DNA of 32,015 nucleotides from an uncultured Peptostreptococcaceae bacterium (GTDB taxonomy: Bacteria; Bacillota; Clostridia; Peptostreptococcales; Anaerovoracaceae): positions 1 through 32,015 of the forward strand of contig CATJIF010000067.1 in the NCBI GenBank assembly GCA_949740445.1, in the 5' to 3' direction. Shown here one piece after another: positions 7,901 through 15,442 of this stretch. Each line of letters starts with the position of its first letter. Positions within the stretch are counted from its first letter, which is position 1. The translations under genes were made by a program, and so were the position numbers. The notes under the pieces were generated by a model. It was given only the letters and a program-made list of their open reading frames with translations. It ran no database searches and was not told where the DNA came from.

Positions 7901-8449
7901 ACGGAGTATTTTGTCCGCGGAACGGTTCCCATTGAAATCGACGACGTCCATGTAAAAGTTACGGTCTGCAGCGATAGCAATTACCTGGCTACGCCGTGGT
8001 GCCCCGATTCCGTGGAAAAGGTCGCGATCAACCGGCCGGGAGGTCCGACTTCGAATCTGGCAGATTCCATGTACGATGCTCCCATCCACTACTGCAATCT
8101 GCATAACATTGATACGACGACCTATCCCCCCAATCCCGGAGTGGAAGTCAACCGCGATTTCGTGCCTGCACCGCAGCCCGACGATCCGAACAATCCGGAT
8201 AATCCCAATGGTTCGGATGGAAACAACAACAGCGGTGAAGGAGTTCTCCCGCCCGATGGGCTATTCCCTCCCGATAACAGTTCCGGAAGCGGAAGCAGTG
8301 GAGGAAGTGGTGAAAGCAGCGGTGGAACCAGCGGCGACAATTCCGGAGGCACAGGCTCCGGAGAATCCTCTGGCGGCGTTGTGGACAGCGGCCCCTCTGG
8401 CGGAAATTCCGGCGACAGCTCAAGCGATATGCCGGAATGGCTGCAATAG
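4979..8449 (+). CDS. Class A penicillin-binding protein (PBP1A/PonA type)
   Basis: A bifunctional glycosyltransferase and DD-transpeptidase that polymerises and crosslinks peptidoglycan at the outer membrane face. Length is 1156 residues from TTG 4979, chosen because AAAGGAGGGGG lies 8-9 bases upstream. An acidic, Pro/Ser-rich cytoplasmic tail of about 135 residues leads to a Lys-rich stretch and one membrane helix (LILFFIILFLLAGIAAGAVL). The GT51 domain has catalytic Glu236 (IEDKTFWKHHGF) and GTSTITQQLARNLYL. The transpeptidase domain has SSFK (Ser688, Lys691), SVN and KTGTT (Lys881). The C-terminus is a low-complexity Gly/Ser/Asn/Pro tail. A second possible start is ATG 5374 (CAGGAG upstream), which would drop the acidic tail. 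Its gene stands alone between a repeat cluster and a strong terminator. Confidence 0.93.
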   Translation: MKDDFKSEEEKTKEIDDFLSQFNKPDEVEDSFDEITDRFGKSFGGTGEEYGGPSPPKPSPKSEENLSGGRMQRLRSQQDSGEGRPSAGQKISYALLCLLAAIRGFFRRIAVSLKLIAPASEANAEEISSGETMSRSEKKKKKKRYRINIKRLILFFIILFLLAGIAAGAVLISIIRTTPPIDTADIYSLLSENSVLYDSQGQVLENITKPGTSEIRTNIAYSDLPTHLVNAFIAIEDKTFWKHHGFNFIRIGGAIWESVTKGEPISGTSTITQQLARNLYLSADREMVRKIQEAWYALQLEKEMTKEQIIEAYLNTINLGYGSFGVQAAAQAYFSKDVSELTLPECAALATIPKSPGKYALLKGDSNENIDDPDSLDIVSRTDDWTIWYNDAFVERQHLVLRFMLEQELISQQEYDEAMAYDVRQSINPGSTHTISQHISSYFADYTIRQVVSDLMKEYGKTEEEAREMLYTKGLRIYSTIDVSMQSMAEEEFAKPANFPRLNRRSLKKDGSGNILSANGQVLLYNKANYFDGNGNFILSASEYQWNPDGSLTIFAGKRMNFYNTKVQNKTDVSVEFKNLYTEENDLFYNIGGGVIAIGADYKSKDSDGNLVIRSQFFTDHPKVFVNNGNSLSVGPDYYSLKQMVLQPQSAMVIMDYHTGQIKAMVGGRSTTGRLLYNRATGTRQPGSSFKPIGVYGPALQSGADGQSDWTAASVIDDAPMIVNGRQWPKNWYSGFRGLHTLRTSVEQSVNVNAVKVFTDIGVDASLKFAKGMGITSIVEEGSINDLNAAALALGGMTNGVSPLEMAAAYGTFANGGTYTEPICYTKITDKNGTILLEKTPHTHQAMDPGVASIMTDILRTTVTNGLAKRAAISGQPTAGKTGTTTDNYDAWFVGFTPYYSAAVWIGNDVNLELSEGSAAATKVWQLIMNQVHQGYSRGSFKMAENVVSAAIDTKSGKLPSELSEHDPRGSTVKTEYFVRGTVPIEIDDVHVKVTVCSDSNYLATPWCPDSVEKVAINRPGGPTSNLADSMYDAPIHYCNLHNIDTTTYPPNPGVEVNRDFVPAPQPDDPNNPDNPNGSDGNNNSGEGVLPPDGLFPPDNSSGSGSSGGSGESSGGTSGDNSGGTGSGESSGGVVDSGPSGGNSGDSSSDMPEWLQ

Positions 8450-8495
8450 CGGCAATGCTGTATCGTATTTTTTAGAAAATGATGTTCGTCATAAC

Positions 8496-8528
8496 AAAAC
8501 CCCCTGATATCAAATATCAGGGGGTTTT
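8496..8528. terminator. Bidirectional intrinsic terminator
   Basis: AAAACCCCCTGATAT (8496-8510) pairs with ATATCAGGGGGTTTT (8514-8528) around a 3-base loop, a nearly perfect 15-bp stem with A and T tracts on either side. It ends the PBP gene on the plus strand and the acetyltransferase end of the operon on the minus strand. Confidence 0.9.
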
Positions 8529-8590
8529 ATCTTTTATCTATCGTAGAAAGCGGCGGTTTTTCTTTTGCACCGCATTGAGGCAACTGGGCC

Positions 8591-9073
8591 CTAATTGATT
8601 CTCATGCCATGCTTTTTGTCCGTGCCCACATAAGCAAAGCCCACGGAGTGCCAGAACAGGCTGTCTTCCTCGTTGGGGTTCATCATCAAGCTTTCTTCCT
8701 TGCAGTAGTCCTCGATGACATACTGCATAAACAGCTTGCCGACGCCGCTTCTGCGGTAGTTTCTCGTAACGATGAAATCCGATACGAAGTATTTGCAGTG
8801 CAGCTCGATGCCAAAGTAGCGAGATACGGTCTTCTGATATTCCGGATCGTCCAGGCACTGGATAACGGCAAAGCCTACGGGGATCTCGTCCGCTCCGTCC
8901 TTTTCCACTACTAGAAGAATGCCGGTTTCTTCCTGAAGAGGCTGGTATCTGAGAGCCTCAAAGCCGTCGGTCTGCTTGATCACGCGACTTCTGCGCATGT
9001 CCAGATATACATCTTCGTCCTCTTTCGTATACACTTTTACATAGAAATTTCCATCTAATTTTGCAATTTTCAT
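8591..9073 (-). CDS. GNAT family N-acetyltransferase
   Basis: A 160-residue protein of the GNAT fold, which transfers acetyl groups from acetyl-CoA to an amine. The acetyl-CoA site is seen in the segment SDFIVTRNYRRSGVGKLFMQYV (core RRSGVGK, the R/Q-x-x-G-x-G/A pattern), preceded by the GFAVIQCL strand and followed by the C-terminal FWHSVGFAYVG motif typical of the fold. The N-terminal strand (MKIAKLDGNFYVKVYTKED) is not diagnostic of a substrate. AGGAGG lies 6 bases before ATG 9073. It follows ftsY by 65 bases and has its own well-formed promoter there, so it is probably both co-transcribed and independently expressed. Substrate unknown. Confidence 0.85.
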   Translation of the reverse strand: MKIAKLDGNFYVKVYTKEDEDVYLDMRRSRVIKQTDGFEALRYQPLQEETGILLVVEKDGADEIPVGFAVIQCLDDPEYQKTVSRYFGIELHCKYFVSDFIVTRNYRRSGVGKLFMQYVIEDYCKEESLMMNPNEEDSLFWHSVGFAYVGTDKKHGMRIN

Positions 9074-9113
9074 CTGTGGCCTCCTGTTTTATATTCAAGT
9101 CACTCTACCTATG

Positions 9114-9142
9114 ATAATACTCGTTTCTCCTCGGTTCGTCAA
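9114..9142 (-). promoter_or_regulatory. Internal sigma-A promoter for the GNAT gene
   Basis: TTGACG (9137-9142) and TATTAT (9114-9119) on the minus strand are separated by 17 bases, each 5 of 6 to consensus. The -35 box overlaps the ftsY stop codon. The predicted transcript begins about 35 bases before the GNAT start. Confidence 0.7.
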
Positions 9143-10044
9143 CCGTTTTTACCGTCGAAGAGGCTTCCGGCAAACTCCCCGGCGTCGAACTCCTTCAGGT
9201 CGTCCATCCCCTCGCCGACACCGATAAATTTTACCGGGATGTCGAATTCGTCGGCAATGGTGATGACGATGCCGCCCTTTGCAGTTCCGTCCAGCTTCGT
9301 TAAGACAATGCCCGTCAGGCGGGCAATTTCACCGAATTCTTTCGCCTGCGACACCGCGTTCTTTCCAGTGGCGGCATCCAGCACCAAAAGCGTTTCGCGC
9401 TGCGCCTCGGGCCATTCCCTCTCGATGACCTTATACATCTTTTCCAGCTCAGTCATCAGATTCTTCTTATTGTGCAGCCGGCCCGCGGTATCGCAGATCA
9501 GGACGTCGATGTTCCGGGCTTTGGCTGCCTGGATGGCATCGTAGATCACCGCCGAAGGATCTGCCCCTTCCTGATGCCGGATTACAGCAGCCCCCAGGCG
9601 CTGGCCCCAGACCTGCAGCTGTTCCGCCGCTGCCGCCCGGAAGGTATCGGCTGCCGCCAGCAGCACGGTTTTCCCCTGCTTCTGGCAACGATGGGCGATC
9701 TTTGCGATGCTTGTGGTCTTTCCCACACCGTTGACACCGATCATTAAAAGAATCAGCGGAACTTCTTCCGACAGCTTTTGCGCTTCTCCCTTGTCGATGA
9801 GCTGCTCTACGATCTGCTGTATCTGACGCTTTACGTCGTCGGGATTTGAAATGCGCTTGTGCTTGATATCCGTGCGCAGCTGTTCCGTGATTTTTATGGT
9901 GGTCTCCATGCCGATGTCCGAGGTAATCAGCACCTCCTCCAGCTCGTCGATCATATCCTCGTCGATGGCCGGACGCATGAAGATGACATCTTCTATTTTT
10001 TCCTGCATCCTTCCGAAAAAGGATTTCTTAATTCCAAACGCCAT
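9139..10044 (-). CDS. ftsY: Signal recognition particle receptor FtsY
   Basis: FtsY is the membrane-associated SRP-receptor GTPase that docks ribosome-SRP complexes at the translocon. The protein is 301 residues, with a short helical N domain (residues about 1-95, no acidic A domain, as usual in Firmicutes). Its NG GTPase core shows P-loop GVNGVGKTT (103-111), DTFRAAAAEQL (133-143), G3 DTAGRLH (185-191), G4 TKLDGTAKGG (249-258) and the closing GVGEGMDDLKEF segment. AAAGGAG precedes ATG 10044. It starts 15 bases after smc in the conserved plsX-rnc-smc-ftsY order of Firmicutes, so co-transcription is likely. Confidence 0.97.
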   Translation of the reverse strand: MAFGIKKSFFGRMQEKIEDVIFMRPAIDEDMIDELEEVLITSDIGMETTIKITEQLRTDIKHKRISNPDDVKRQIQQIVEQLIDKGEAQKLSEEVPLILLMIGVNGVGKTTSIAKIAHRCQKQGKTVLLAAADTFRAAAAEQLQVWGQRLGAAVIRHQEGADPSAVIYDAIQAAKARNIDVLICDTAGRLHNKKNLMTELEKMYKVIEREWPEAQRETLLVLDAATGKNAVSQAKEFGEIARLTGIVLTKLDGTAKGGIVITIADEFDIPVKFIGVGEGMDDLKEFDAGEFAGSLFDGKNG

Positions 10045-10059
10045 TGCTTTCTCCTTTAT

Positions 10060-13000
10060 CTACACTTCAAAATCATCGCCCATGCGCAAGGACAACACCC
10101 GGGAAATCCCCTGCTCGGGCATGGTAACGCCGTACAGCACGTCGGCGTATTCCATGGTGGCCTTCTGATGCGTAACCAGTGCGAACTGAATGCCTTCAAA
10201 ATTCTTCAGATATCTGGCAAATCGGTCGATGTTCGCCTCGTCCAGCGCCGCCTCTACCTCGTCCAAAATGCAAAAGGGCGTGGGCTTTGCCTTCAGCACG
10301 GCAAACATCAGCGCGATTGCCGTCATGGTCTTTTCGCCTCCGGACATCAGGTTGATGTTTTGCAGCTTCTTTCCTGGCGGCTGCGCCACGATCTCGATTC
10401 CGGATTCCAGCGGATGGCTCTCGTTTTCCATCCGCAGCTGCGCCATGCCGCCGCCGAACATCCTGGTAAAGGCTTCTTCGAAATTGATTGCGATCTGATC
10501 GAAGCTTTCCTTAAAGCTCCGGCGGATGGTCTTATCCATATCGTCGATGATTTTGCGCAGGGCATCCATGGCCGACAGCAGATCTGTTCGCTGCTCGCTG
10601 AGAAAATCATAGCGCTGGCGGGTCGTTTCGTATTCCTGGATCGCACCCACATTCACATCGCCAAGCGCCTTGATCTTAAGACGCAGCTCCCTGCTTTCCT
10701 TCTGCGCCTGCGCCAGGATAAAATCCTTGTTCTCAAATTCCATGGCCTGCAGATAGGAAATTTCAAAATCCTCCCACAGCTTATCCTTCCACGTGCTGAT
10801 CTGCGTATCGTTTCTGGCCAGCTTTACCTCGGCATCGTATTTTTTCTGCTGCTGCGCAAAGAGCTTCTGCGAAAGCTCCGACTGCTCTTTTTCTAACTCC
10901 GCAAGGTCCTGCGAAAGCTGCGCCTTCTGCTGCAGAAGCCGCGAAAGCGTCTGCTCCGCTTCTTCTTTTTGCTGCAAAAGCGTCTCTCTCTTCTGCAACA
11001 GCCCGTCGTCTCCGGACAGCAGCTGCTGTCTTTCTTCCTTCAGCGCTTCGATCTGCTGCGACCGTTCCTGCTGCTGCCGCTTCATATCCTCGATGGAAGC
11101 TGCCATCCGCCGCTCCATCTGTACGGCGGCTGCCCGGCGCTCCTCTACGGTGTTGATCTCCATGCGCCGCGCCGTTACTTCCTGCAGGAGATACTGCACC
11201 TGCTCCTGCTCCTGGGCGAGCTGCGGAATCCAGCCGGCGAGCAGCTCCTCGGCCTGGCTGCTTTCCTCCTGCTGCTTCTGCAACTGCCCGCGCAGAGAAC
11301 CTATCATCTCCTCAGCGGACGCTTCTTCTTTTTGCAGCTGCAAAAGCTCCCGCTGCCGTTTATCGCTGCTGTTGGACAGCTCTGCAATCTGCGCCTGCCG
11401 GAGCTGTAATTGTTTCTCTTTTTCCAGCTGGGCAAGCTGGCCGTCGCGATACTGCTGCGAAAGCTGCGAAAGCTGCTCCTCTGTCGCAGATAGCGATTCC
11501 CGCGCGTGCGCATACGCTGCATCGGCCTCCGTCTTTTGCTGCGAAAGCTGCGAAAGCGATTCTGCCAGCTGATGAATCTCCGCCTTTCGCGACAGCAAGT
11601 TTGCCGAGTTTGTCTTGTATCTACCGCCGGTGATGGCTCCGCTGACATTGACGACCTCGCCCTCCAGCGTAACAAACCGCAGGCCGGAGGATGCGCGCTT
11701 GGACATGGCGACAGCGTTGGCCAGCGTATCTACAATAACGACCCGCCCCAACAGATACTCTGCGATGCCCTGGTAGCGACTGTCGAAGGAAACGCACTCC
11801 ACGCCAAGTCCCCGAAAGCCCTCCATCGTTCTCAGCCCTTCGGCCTGGCCCGGCCGGCTGCCCCGGATGCTCTGCACCGGAAGAAACGTCAATCTTCCGG
11901 CCCTGGCCTCCTTTAACGCCTCTACCGCTCTCTGCGCGCTGGCATCGTCTTTGCAAACCACGTTTTGCAGCGCCGCGCCCAGCGCTGTCTCGATGGCCGT
12001 TTCCAGCCCCTTCGGCACCTCGATCAGCTCCGCTACCAGCCCTTCGATGCCGGAAAGCCCCTGGCGCATGATAAATTTGACCGCTCCGTTGTAGCCGTCG
12101 TAGGAATTTTCCAGATCCTGTATCATGCGCTGCTTCGTCTGCGCAGCCCCGATGGAGATCCGCAGCTCCTCCAGCGTCTTTCGAAGCGTCTGCTCCTCCT
12201 TTCGCAGAAGGCTCTGCCGCTGCCGCTGCGCATTTCCCTCCTGCGTCGTTTTTTCCTGCCGCCTGGCAAGCGCCCGCAGTTCCTCTTCGATTTGCGCGCA
12301 TTCCTGCGCGATCTGGCTGTTTCCGCTATCCGCAGCCTCGGTATCGGACAGCAGCTGCACTTTCCTTCTGCTTAACGTCTCTTTCAGGTTGTTCAGGCCG
12401 GAAATTTCCGTCTGCCGCTGCCCGGCCTGCGCCGACAGGCTGTAAAGCCGGTCCTTCTGCTCCTCGACCTGCCGCGACAGCGCCGCCGCTGCGCTCTCCT
12501 GCTCTTCCTGCTCTTTCTGAAGCTCTGCAAGCGAATCGTTCAGCTCCGCAAGCTGCTGCGACAGCTGTCCTTTGCTCTGCACCGTCTGCTGTACATTGTG
12601 TTCTTCCAGCGACAGCTTTTCCTGCAGCGAAGCGATCTCGCGGACAAGGCGTTCCTGTTCGCTCTGCGCGGTAGAAAGCCTCTGGCGATTCAGCTGTGTC
12701 TGGCTCTCGATATTGCCGATTTCCTGCACTTGCTGCATCAGAAGGTCCCGCTGCTGCTCTTCCTGCTGGTTCAGCTGTTCGCCTTGGGCGCGCTTCTGCG
12801 CGATTCCGGCCTCGATGGATTCCTTTTTCTTCTGAAAACCGTCGATCTCTGCGCCAAGCTCCGCCAGCTCGTCCTTCAGGTATTCATTTTTCAGTTCCAC
12901 CGCTTCGATGTTTTTCAGCGTAATATTGATCTCTACGGTCTTTTGCTTTTCGCGCAGACCGATAAATTCCTTTGCCTTGCGGCTATCCTCCGCAAGTCGG

Positions 13001-13608
13001 TCGATACGCCCTTCGATTTCACCGATGATATCGCTGACCCGTTCGAGGTTGGCTCCGGAATTCTGAAGCTTCCTCTCTGCCTCTGCCTTGCGCGAACGGT
13101 ATTTTACGATGCCGGCTGCCTCTTCGAAAATCTCCCTGCGGCTCTCCGGCCTGCTGCTGACGATCTCGCTGATTTTTCCCTGCCCGATGATGGAATACCC
13201 TTCGACGCCGATGCCGGTATCCATAATCAGCTCCCGGATGTCGCGCAAGCGGCAGGCGGTATTGTTGATGGCGTATTCGCTTTCGCCGGAGCGGTACATG
13301 CGCCGGGTGATGGCCACTTCGCTGTAATCAATGGGCAAAATTCCCCTGCTGTTGTCGATGACCAGCGTCACCTCGGCCATGCCCCGGGATTTGCGGTTCA
13401 TCGTACCGGCAAAGATAACCTCCTCCATCTTTCCACCGCGCAGCATCTTCGGACTCTGCTCGCCCAGCACCCATCGCAGAGCATCGGAAATATTGCTCTT
13501 TCCGCTGCCGTTAGGACCGACGATGCAGGTAATCCCCTCGTGAAACTCGATGCTGACCGGATCGGCGAAGGATTTAAAGCCCTGCAGGTCGATTCGTTTA
13601 AAGTACAT
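10060..13608 (-). CDS. smc: Chromosome segregation ATPase SMC
   Basis: SMC dimers, with ScpA and ScpB, extrude DNA loops and organise newly replicated chromosomes. The 1182-residue protein is of normal length. Walker A GPNGSGKS is at 31-38. Long Gln/Glu-rich coiled coils flank a hinge (about 500-660, including the GYNGAVKF and ITGGRYKT regions). The C-terminal head has signature LMSGGEK (1087-1093) and Walker B with ILDE at 1114-1117. ScpA and ScpB are not in this window. The ribosome binding site is modest (AAGGG). It begins 8 bases after rnc ends. Large antisense frames across it are codon-bias shadows of the coiled-coil repeats. Confidence 0.98.
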   Translation of the reverse strand: MYFKRIDLQGFKSFADPVSIEFHEGITCIVGPNGSGKSNISDALRWVLGEQSPKMLRGGKMEEVIFAGTMNRKSRGMAEVTLVIDNSRGILPIDYSEVAITRRMYRSGESEYAINNTACRLRDIRELIMDTGIGVEGYSIIGQGKISEIVSSRPESRREIFEEAAGIVKYRSRKAEAERKLQNSGANLERVSDIIGEIEGRIDRLAEDSRKAKEFIGLREKQKTVEINITLKNIEAVELKNEYLKDELAELGAEIDGFQKKKESIEAGIAQKRAQGEQLNQQEEQQRDLLMQQVQEIGNIESQTQLNRQRLSTAQSEQERLVREIASLQEKLSLEEHNVQQTVQSKGQLSQQLAELNDSLAELQKEQEEQESAAAALSRQVEEQKDRLYSLSAQAGQRQTEISGLNNLKETLSRRKVQLLSDTEAADSGNSQIAQECAQIEEELRALARRQEKTTQEGNAQRQRQSLLRKEEQTLRKTLEELRISIGAAQTKQRMIQDLENSYDGYNGAVKFIMRQGLSGIEGLVAELIEVPKGLETAIETALGAALQNVVCKDDASAQRAVEALKEARAGRLTFLPVQSIRGSRPGQAEGLRTMEGFRGLGVECVSFDSRYQGIAEYLLGRVVIVDTLANAVAMSKRASSGLRFVTLEGEVVNVSGAITGGRYKTNSANLLSRKAEIHQLAESLSQLSQQKTEADAAYAHARESLSATEEQLSQLSQQYRDGQLAQLEKEKQLQLRQAQIAELSNSSDKRQRELLQLQKEEASAEEMIGSLRGQLQKQQEESSQAEELLAGWIPQLAQEQEQVQYLLQEVTARRMEINTVEERRAAAVQMERRMAASIEDMKRQQQERSQQIEALKEERQQLLSGDDGLLQKRETLLQQKEEAEQTLSRLLQQKAQLSQDLAELEKEQSELSQKLFAQQQKKYDAEVKLARNDTQISTWKDKLWEDFEISYLQAMEFENKDFILAQAQKESRELRLKIKALGDVNVGAIQEYETTRQRYDFLSEQRTDLLSAMDALRKIIDDMDKTIRRSFKESFDQIAINFEEAFTRMFGGGMAQLRMENESHPLESGIEIVAQPPGKKLQNINLMSGGEKTMTAIALMFAVLKAKPTPFCILDEVEAALDEANIDRFARYLKNFEGIQFALVTHQKATMEYADVLYGVTMPEQGISRVLSLRMGDDFEV

Positions 13609-13616
13609 AGTATCCC

Positions 13617-14303
13617 TTACCTCATATCTTTCATGGCCGCCTTTGCCGCGTTCTGCTCTGCTTCTTTCTTGCTTCTTCCGCTGCCGCTTCCCAAAACCTC
13701 GTCGTTTATGAGAACGCTGATATAAAATCTCCGGTCGTGATCCGGGCCCTCCTGGCGGTCCAGACGATACTGGATGGAGATATCGCCTAAGGATTGCATC
13801 CTCTCTTGCAGCGCTGTCTTGTAGTCCGCGTGGAGCTTTCCTGCCACAGCCTGTCCGATGGTAAAGTCAAACAGCCGCAGGACGATTTTCTGCGCCGCTG
13901 CAAAGCCGCCGTCCAGATAAACGGCCCCGATGATGGCCTCTACGCCATCGGCGATCATGGAACTTCTGCTGCGTCCGCCGCTTCGCTCCTCGCCGCGCCC
14001 TAAAATCAGGGCCTGTCCCACGCCCAGGCTCTGGCCGATCTCCGCCAGCGATTCTTCGCAGACGATGGAGGCCCGCATTTTGGTCAGCCTGCCTTCTTCC
14101 TCTGCGGGCAGCAGCCGGTACAGCCTGTCGCTTATGATGGTTTCCAAAACAGCATCGCCTAAAAATTCCAGCCGCTCGTTGTTGGCGCTGTATTCCTGGT
14201 GGGTTTCGTTGACGCTGGAGCTGTGGGTCAGGGCGTGTTTTAAAAGCTCCGGCTGCGCGAAGTCATATCCCAGCCGCTCCGAAATCTTTTGATTATTCAC
14301 CAC
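13617..14303 (-). CDS. rnc: Ribonuclease III
   Basis: RNase III cleaves double-stranded RNA in rRNA maturation and mRNA control. The nuclease domain holds the signature NERLEFLGDAVL (about residues 42-53) with the catalytic Glu/Asp set, and the later DGVEAIIGAVYLDGG segment carries the second acidic pair. A double-stranded RNA-binding domain covers about 152-228 and ends GSGRSKKEAEQNAAKAAM. The start needs care. An in-frame ATG at 14312 directly abuts GGAGG with no spacer, whereas GTG 14303 lies 9 bases after it, so GTG 14303 (228 residues) is preferred. Either way the gene overlaps the 3' end of plsX, which implies translational coupling. Confidence 0.95.
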   Translation of the reverse strand: MVNNQKISERLGYDFAQPELLKHALTHSSSVNETHQEYSANNERLEFLGDAVLETIISDRLYRLLPAEEEGRLTKMRASIVCEESLAEIGQSLGVGQALILGRGEERSGGRSRSSMIADGVEAIIGAVYLDGGFAAAQKIVLRLFDFTIGQAVAGKLHADYKTALQERMQSLGDISIQYRLDRQEGPDHDRRFYISVLINDEVLGSGSGRSKKEAEQNAAKAAMKDMR

Positions 14304-15306
14304 TCTCCACATCCTCCAGGCTGAGCACCGCTTCTTCGATCCTCTGAACTACGTTTTCTCTGGCGTAGGGAAGGGCCTTTAAAATCCCGTTCTTTACCGC
14401 CGTCGCATTGGAAGAGCCGTGCACCTTAATCAAAGCCCCCTTTACGCCCAAGATCGGTGCGCCGCCGTAACTGGAGTAATCGAATTCGCCCTTCAACCCC
14501 TTCAGCTTTTTAGAAAGCAGCAGCGCTCCCATCTTCGAAGTCATATCCTCGGTAAATTTATGCTTGATGAATTTCAACACATTTAAGGCAAATCCCTCAG
14601 TCAGCTTGAGGATGGTATTTCCCACAAAGCCATCGCAGACGATCACGTCGCAGATGCCGTAGGGAAGCTCCCGGGGCTCTACATTTCCCACAAAGTGCAG
14701 ATCGCTCTTCTTTAGCAGCTGATGCGCTGCCTTTACCACGGTTGTCCCCTTGCTTTCCTCTGCACCGATATTGACAAGCCCTACCGTAGGGCTCTTTACG
14801 CCGAATACCTTCTGCATGTAAATGCTGCCCATGATGCCGAATTCCAGCAGATTGTTGGGCTTGCATTCCGCGTTGGCCCCCGAATCCACCATCAGGGAAA
14901 AGCCCTTGCCTAAGATAGGATAGGTGGTAGCGATGGCAGGCCGGTCGATGCCGGGAATCCGGCCCAGGATAAACAGTCCGCCGGCCATCAGCGCTCCCGT
15001 ATTTCCGGCGCTGATCATCACATCGCCGGAGCCGCTCTTCAGCAGGTTGAGGCCGACGACCATGGAAGAATCCTTTTTCGTGCGCACAGCCTTGACAGGC
15101 GCATCGCAGTTTTCGATTACCTCCTGCGCGTGAATCACCCGAATCTGCGAGGAATTGTATTTGCATTTTTTCAGCTCTGCGGCAATTTCCGCTTCGCGGC
15201 CCACGATCCAGATCTCTTCTGAAATCTCCGCCGCAGCCTCTACACAGCCCCGAACGATCTCCCCGGGCGCATGATCGCCTCCCATGCCGTCTACGATAAT
15301 TCTCAT
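14293..15306 (-). CDS. plsX: Phosphate acyltransferase PlsX
   Basis: PlsX converts acyl-ACP to acyl-phosphate, the donor for PlsY in phospholipid synthesis; it is a peripheral membrane enzyme. The 337-residue length and landmarks fit: N-terminal MRIIVDGMGGDHAPGEIV, GAGNTGALMAGG-like segment ISAGNTGALMAGG, RPAIATTYP, VDSGANAE, LVNIGAEESKGT, and C-terminal YGGAPILGVKGALIKVHGSS. GGAGG lies upstream of ATG 15306. It heads the plsX-rnc-smc-ftsY group and overlaps rnc. No acpP gene lies between plsX and rnc, unlike in Bacillus. A candidate promoter and inverted repeat are 75-130 bases upstream. Confidence 0.97.
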   Translation of the reverse strand: MRIIVDGMGGDHAPGEIVRGCVEAAAEISEEIWIVGREAEIAAELKKCKYNSSQIRVIHAQEVIENCDAPVKAVRTKKDSSMVVGLNLLKSGSGDVMISAGNTGALMAGGLFILGRIPGIDRPAIATTYPILGKGFSLMVDSGANAECKPNNLLEFGIMGSIYMQKVFGVKSPTVGLVNIGAEESKGTTVVKAAHQLLKKSDLHFVGNVEPRELPYGICDVIVCDGFVGNTILKLTEGFALNVLKFIKHKFTEDMTSKMGALLLSKKLKGLKGEFDYSSYGGAPILGVKGALIKVHGSSNATAVKNGILKALPYARENVVQRIEEAVLSLEDVESGE

Positions 15307-15382
15307 TTGTATCCTCCATTCCGGACCGCACGAGCGATGCTGCCTGCAGCTCTACCGCCGCTTCCGCCGCTGATCCACGAAA

Positions 15383-15400
15383 TATGTATAAGCGTACATA
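15383..15400. promoter_or_regulatory. Inverted repeat, candidate operator before plsX
   Basis: TATGTA (15383-15388) and TACATA (15395-15400) form perfect 6-bp arms with a 6-base spacer. The site lies just downstream of the -10 of the promoter proposed for plsX, a repressor-like position. FapR controls plsX in Bacillus, but this sequence does not clearly match its known operator. Regulator unknown. Confidence 0.35.
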
Positions 15401-15409
15401 CGTAGTTAC

Positions 15410-15438
15410 AGGATACCATATCGCAACAGAAATTGCAA
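15410..15438 (-). promoter_or_regulatory. Possible promoter for plsX-rnc-smc-ftsY
   Basis: TTGCAA (15433-15438) and TATCCT (15410-15415) on the minus strand, 17 bases apart, each 4 of 6 to consensus. It sits in the 136-base gap between the SSB-like gene and plsX. Confidence 0.4.
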
Positions 15439-15442
15439 ATTT

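Noticed and set aside
12598-13725. Long plus-strand frames across smc and rnc
   Set aside because: Leu/Cys/Ser-rich composition mirrors the Gln/Glu-rich coiled coil on the minus strand; no start signals, and smc is full length with intact motifs.
15383-15400. Definite FapR operator
   Set aside because: The arms do not clearly match the FapR motif I know; kept only as an unassigned inverted repeat.
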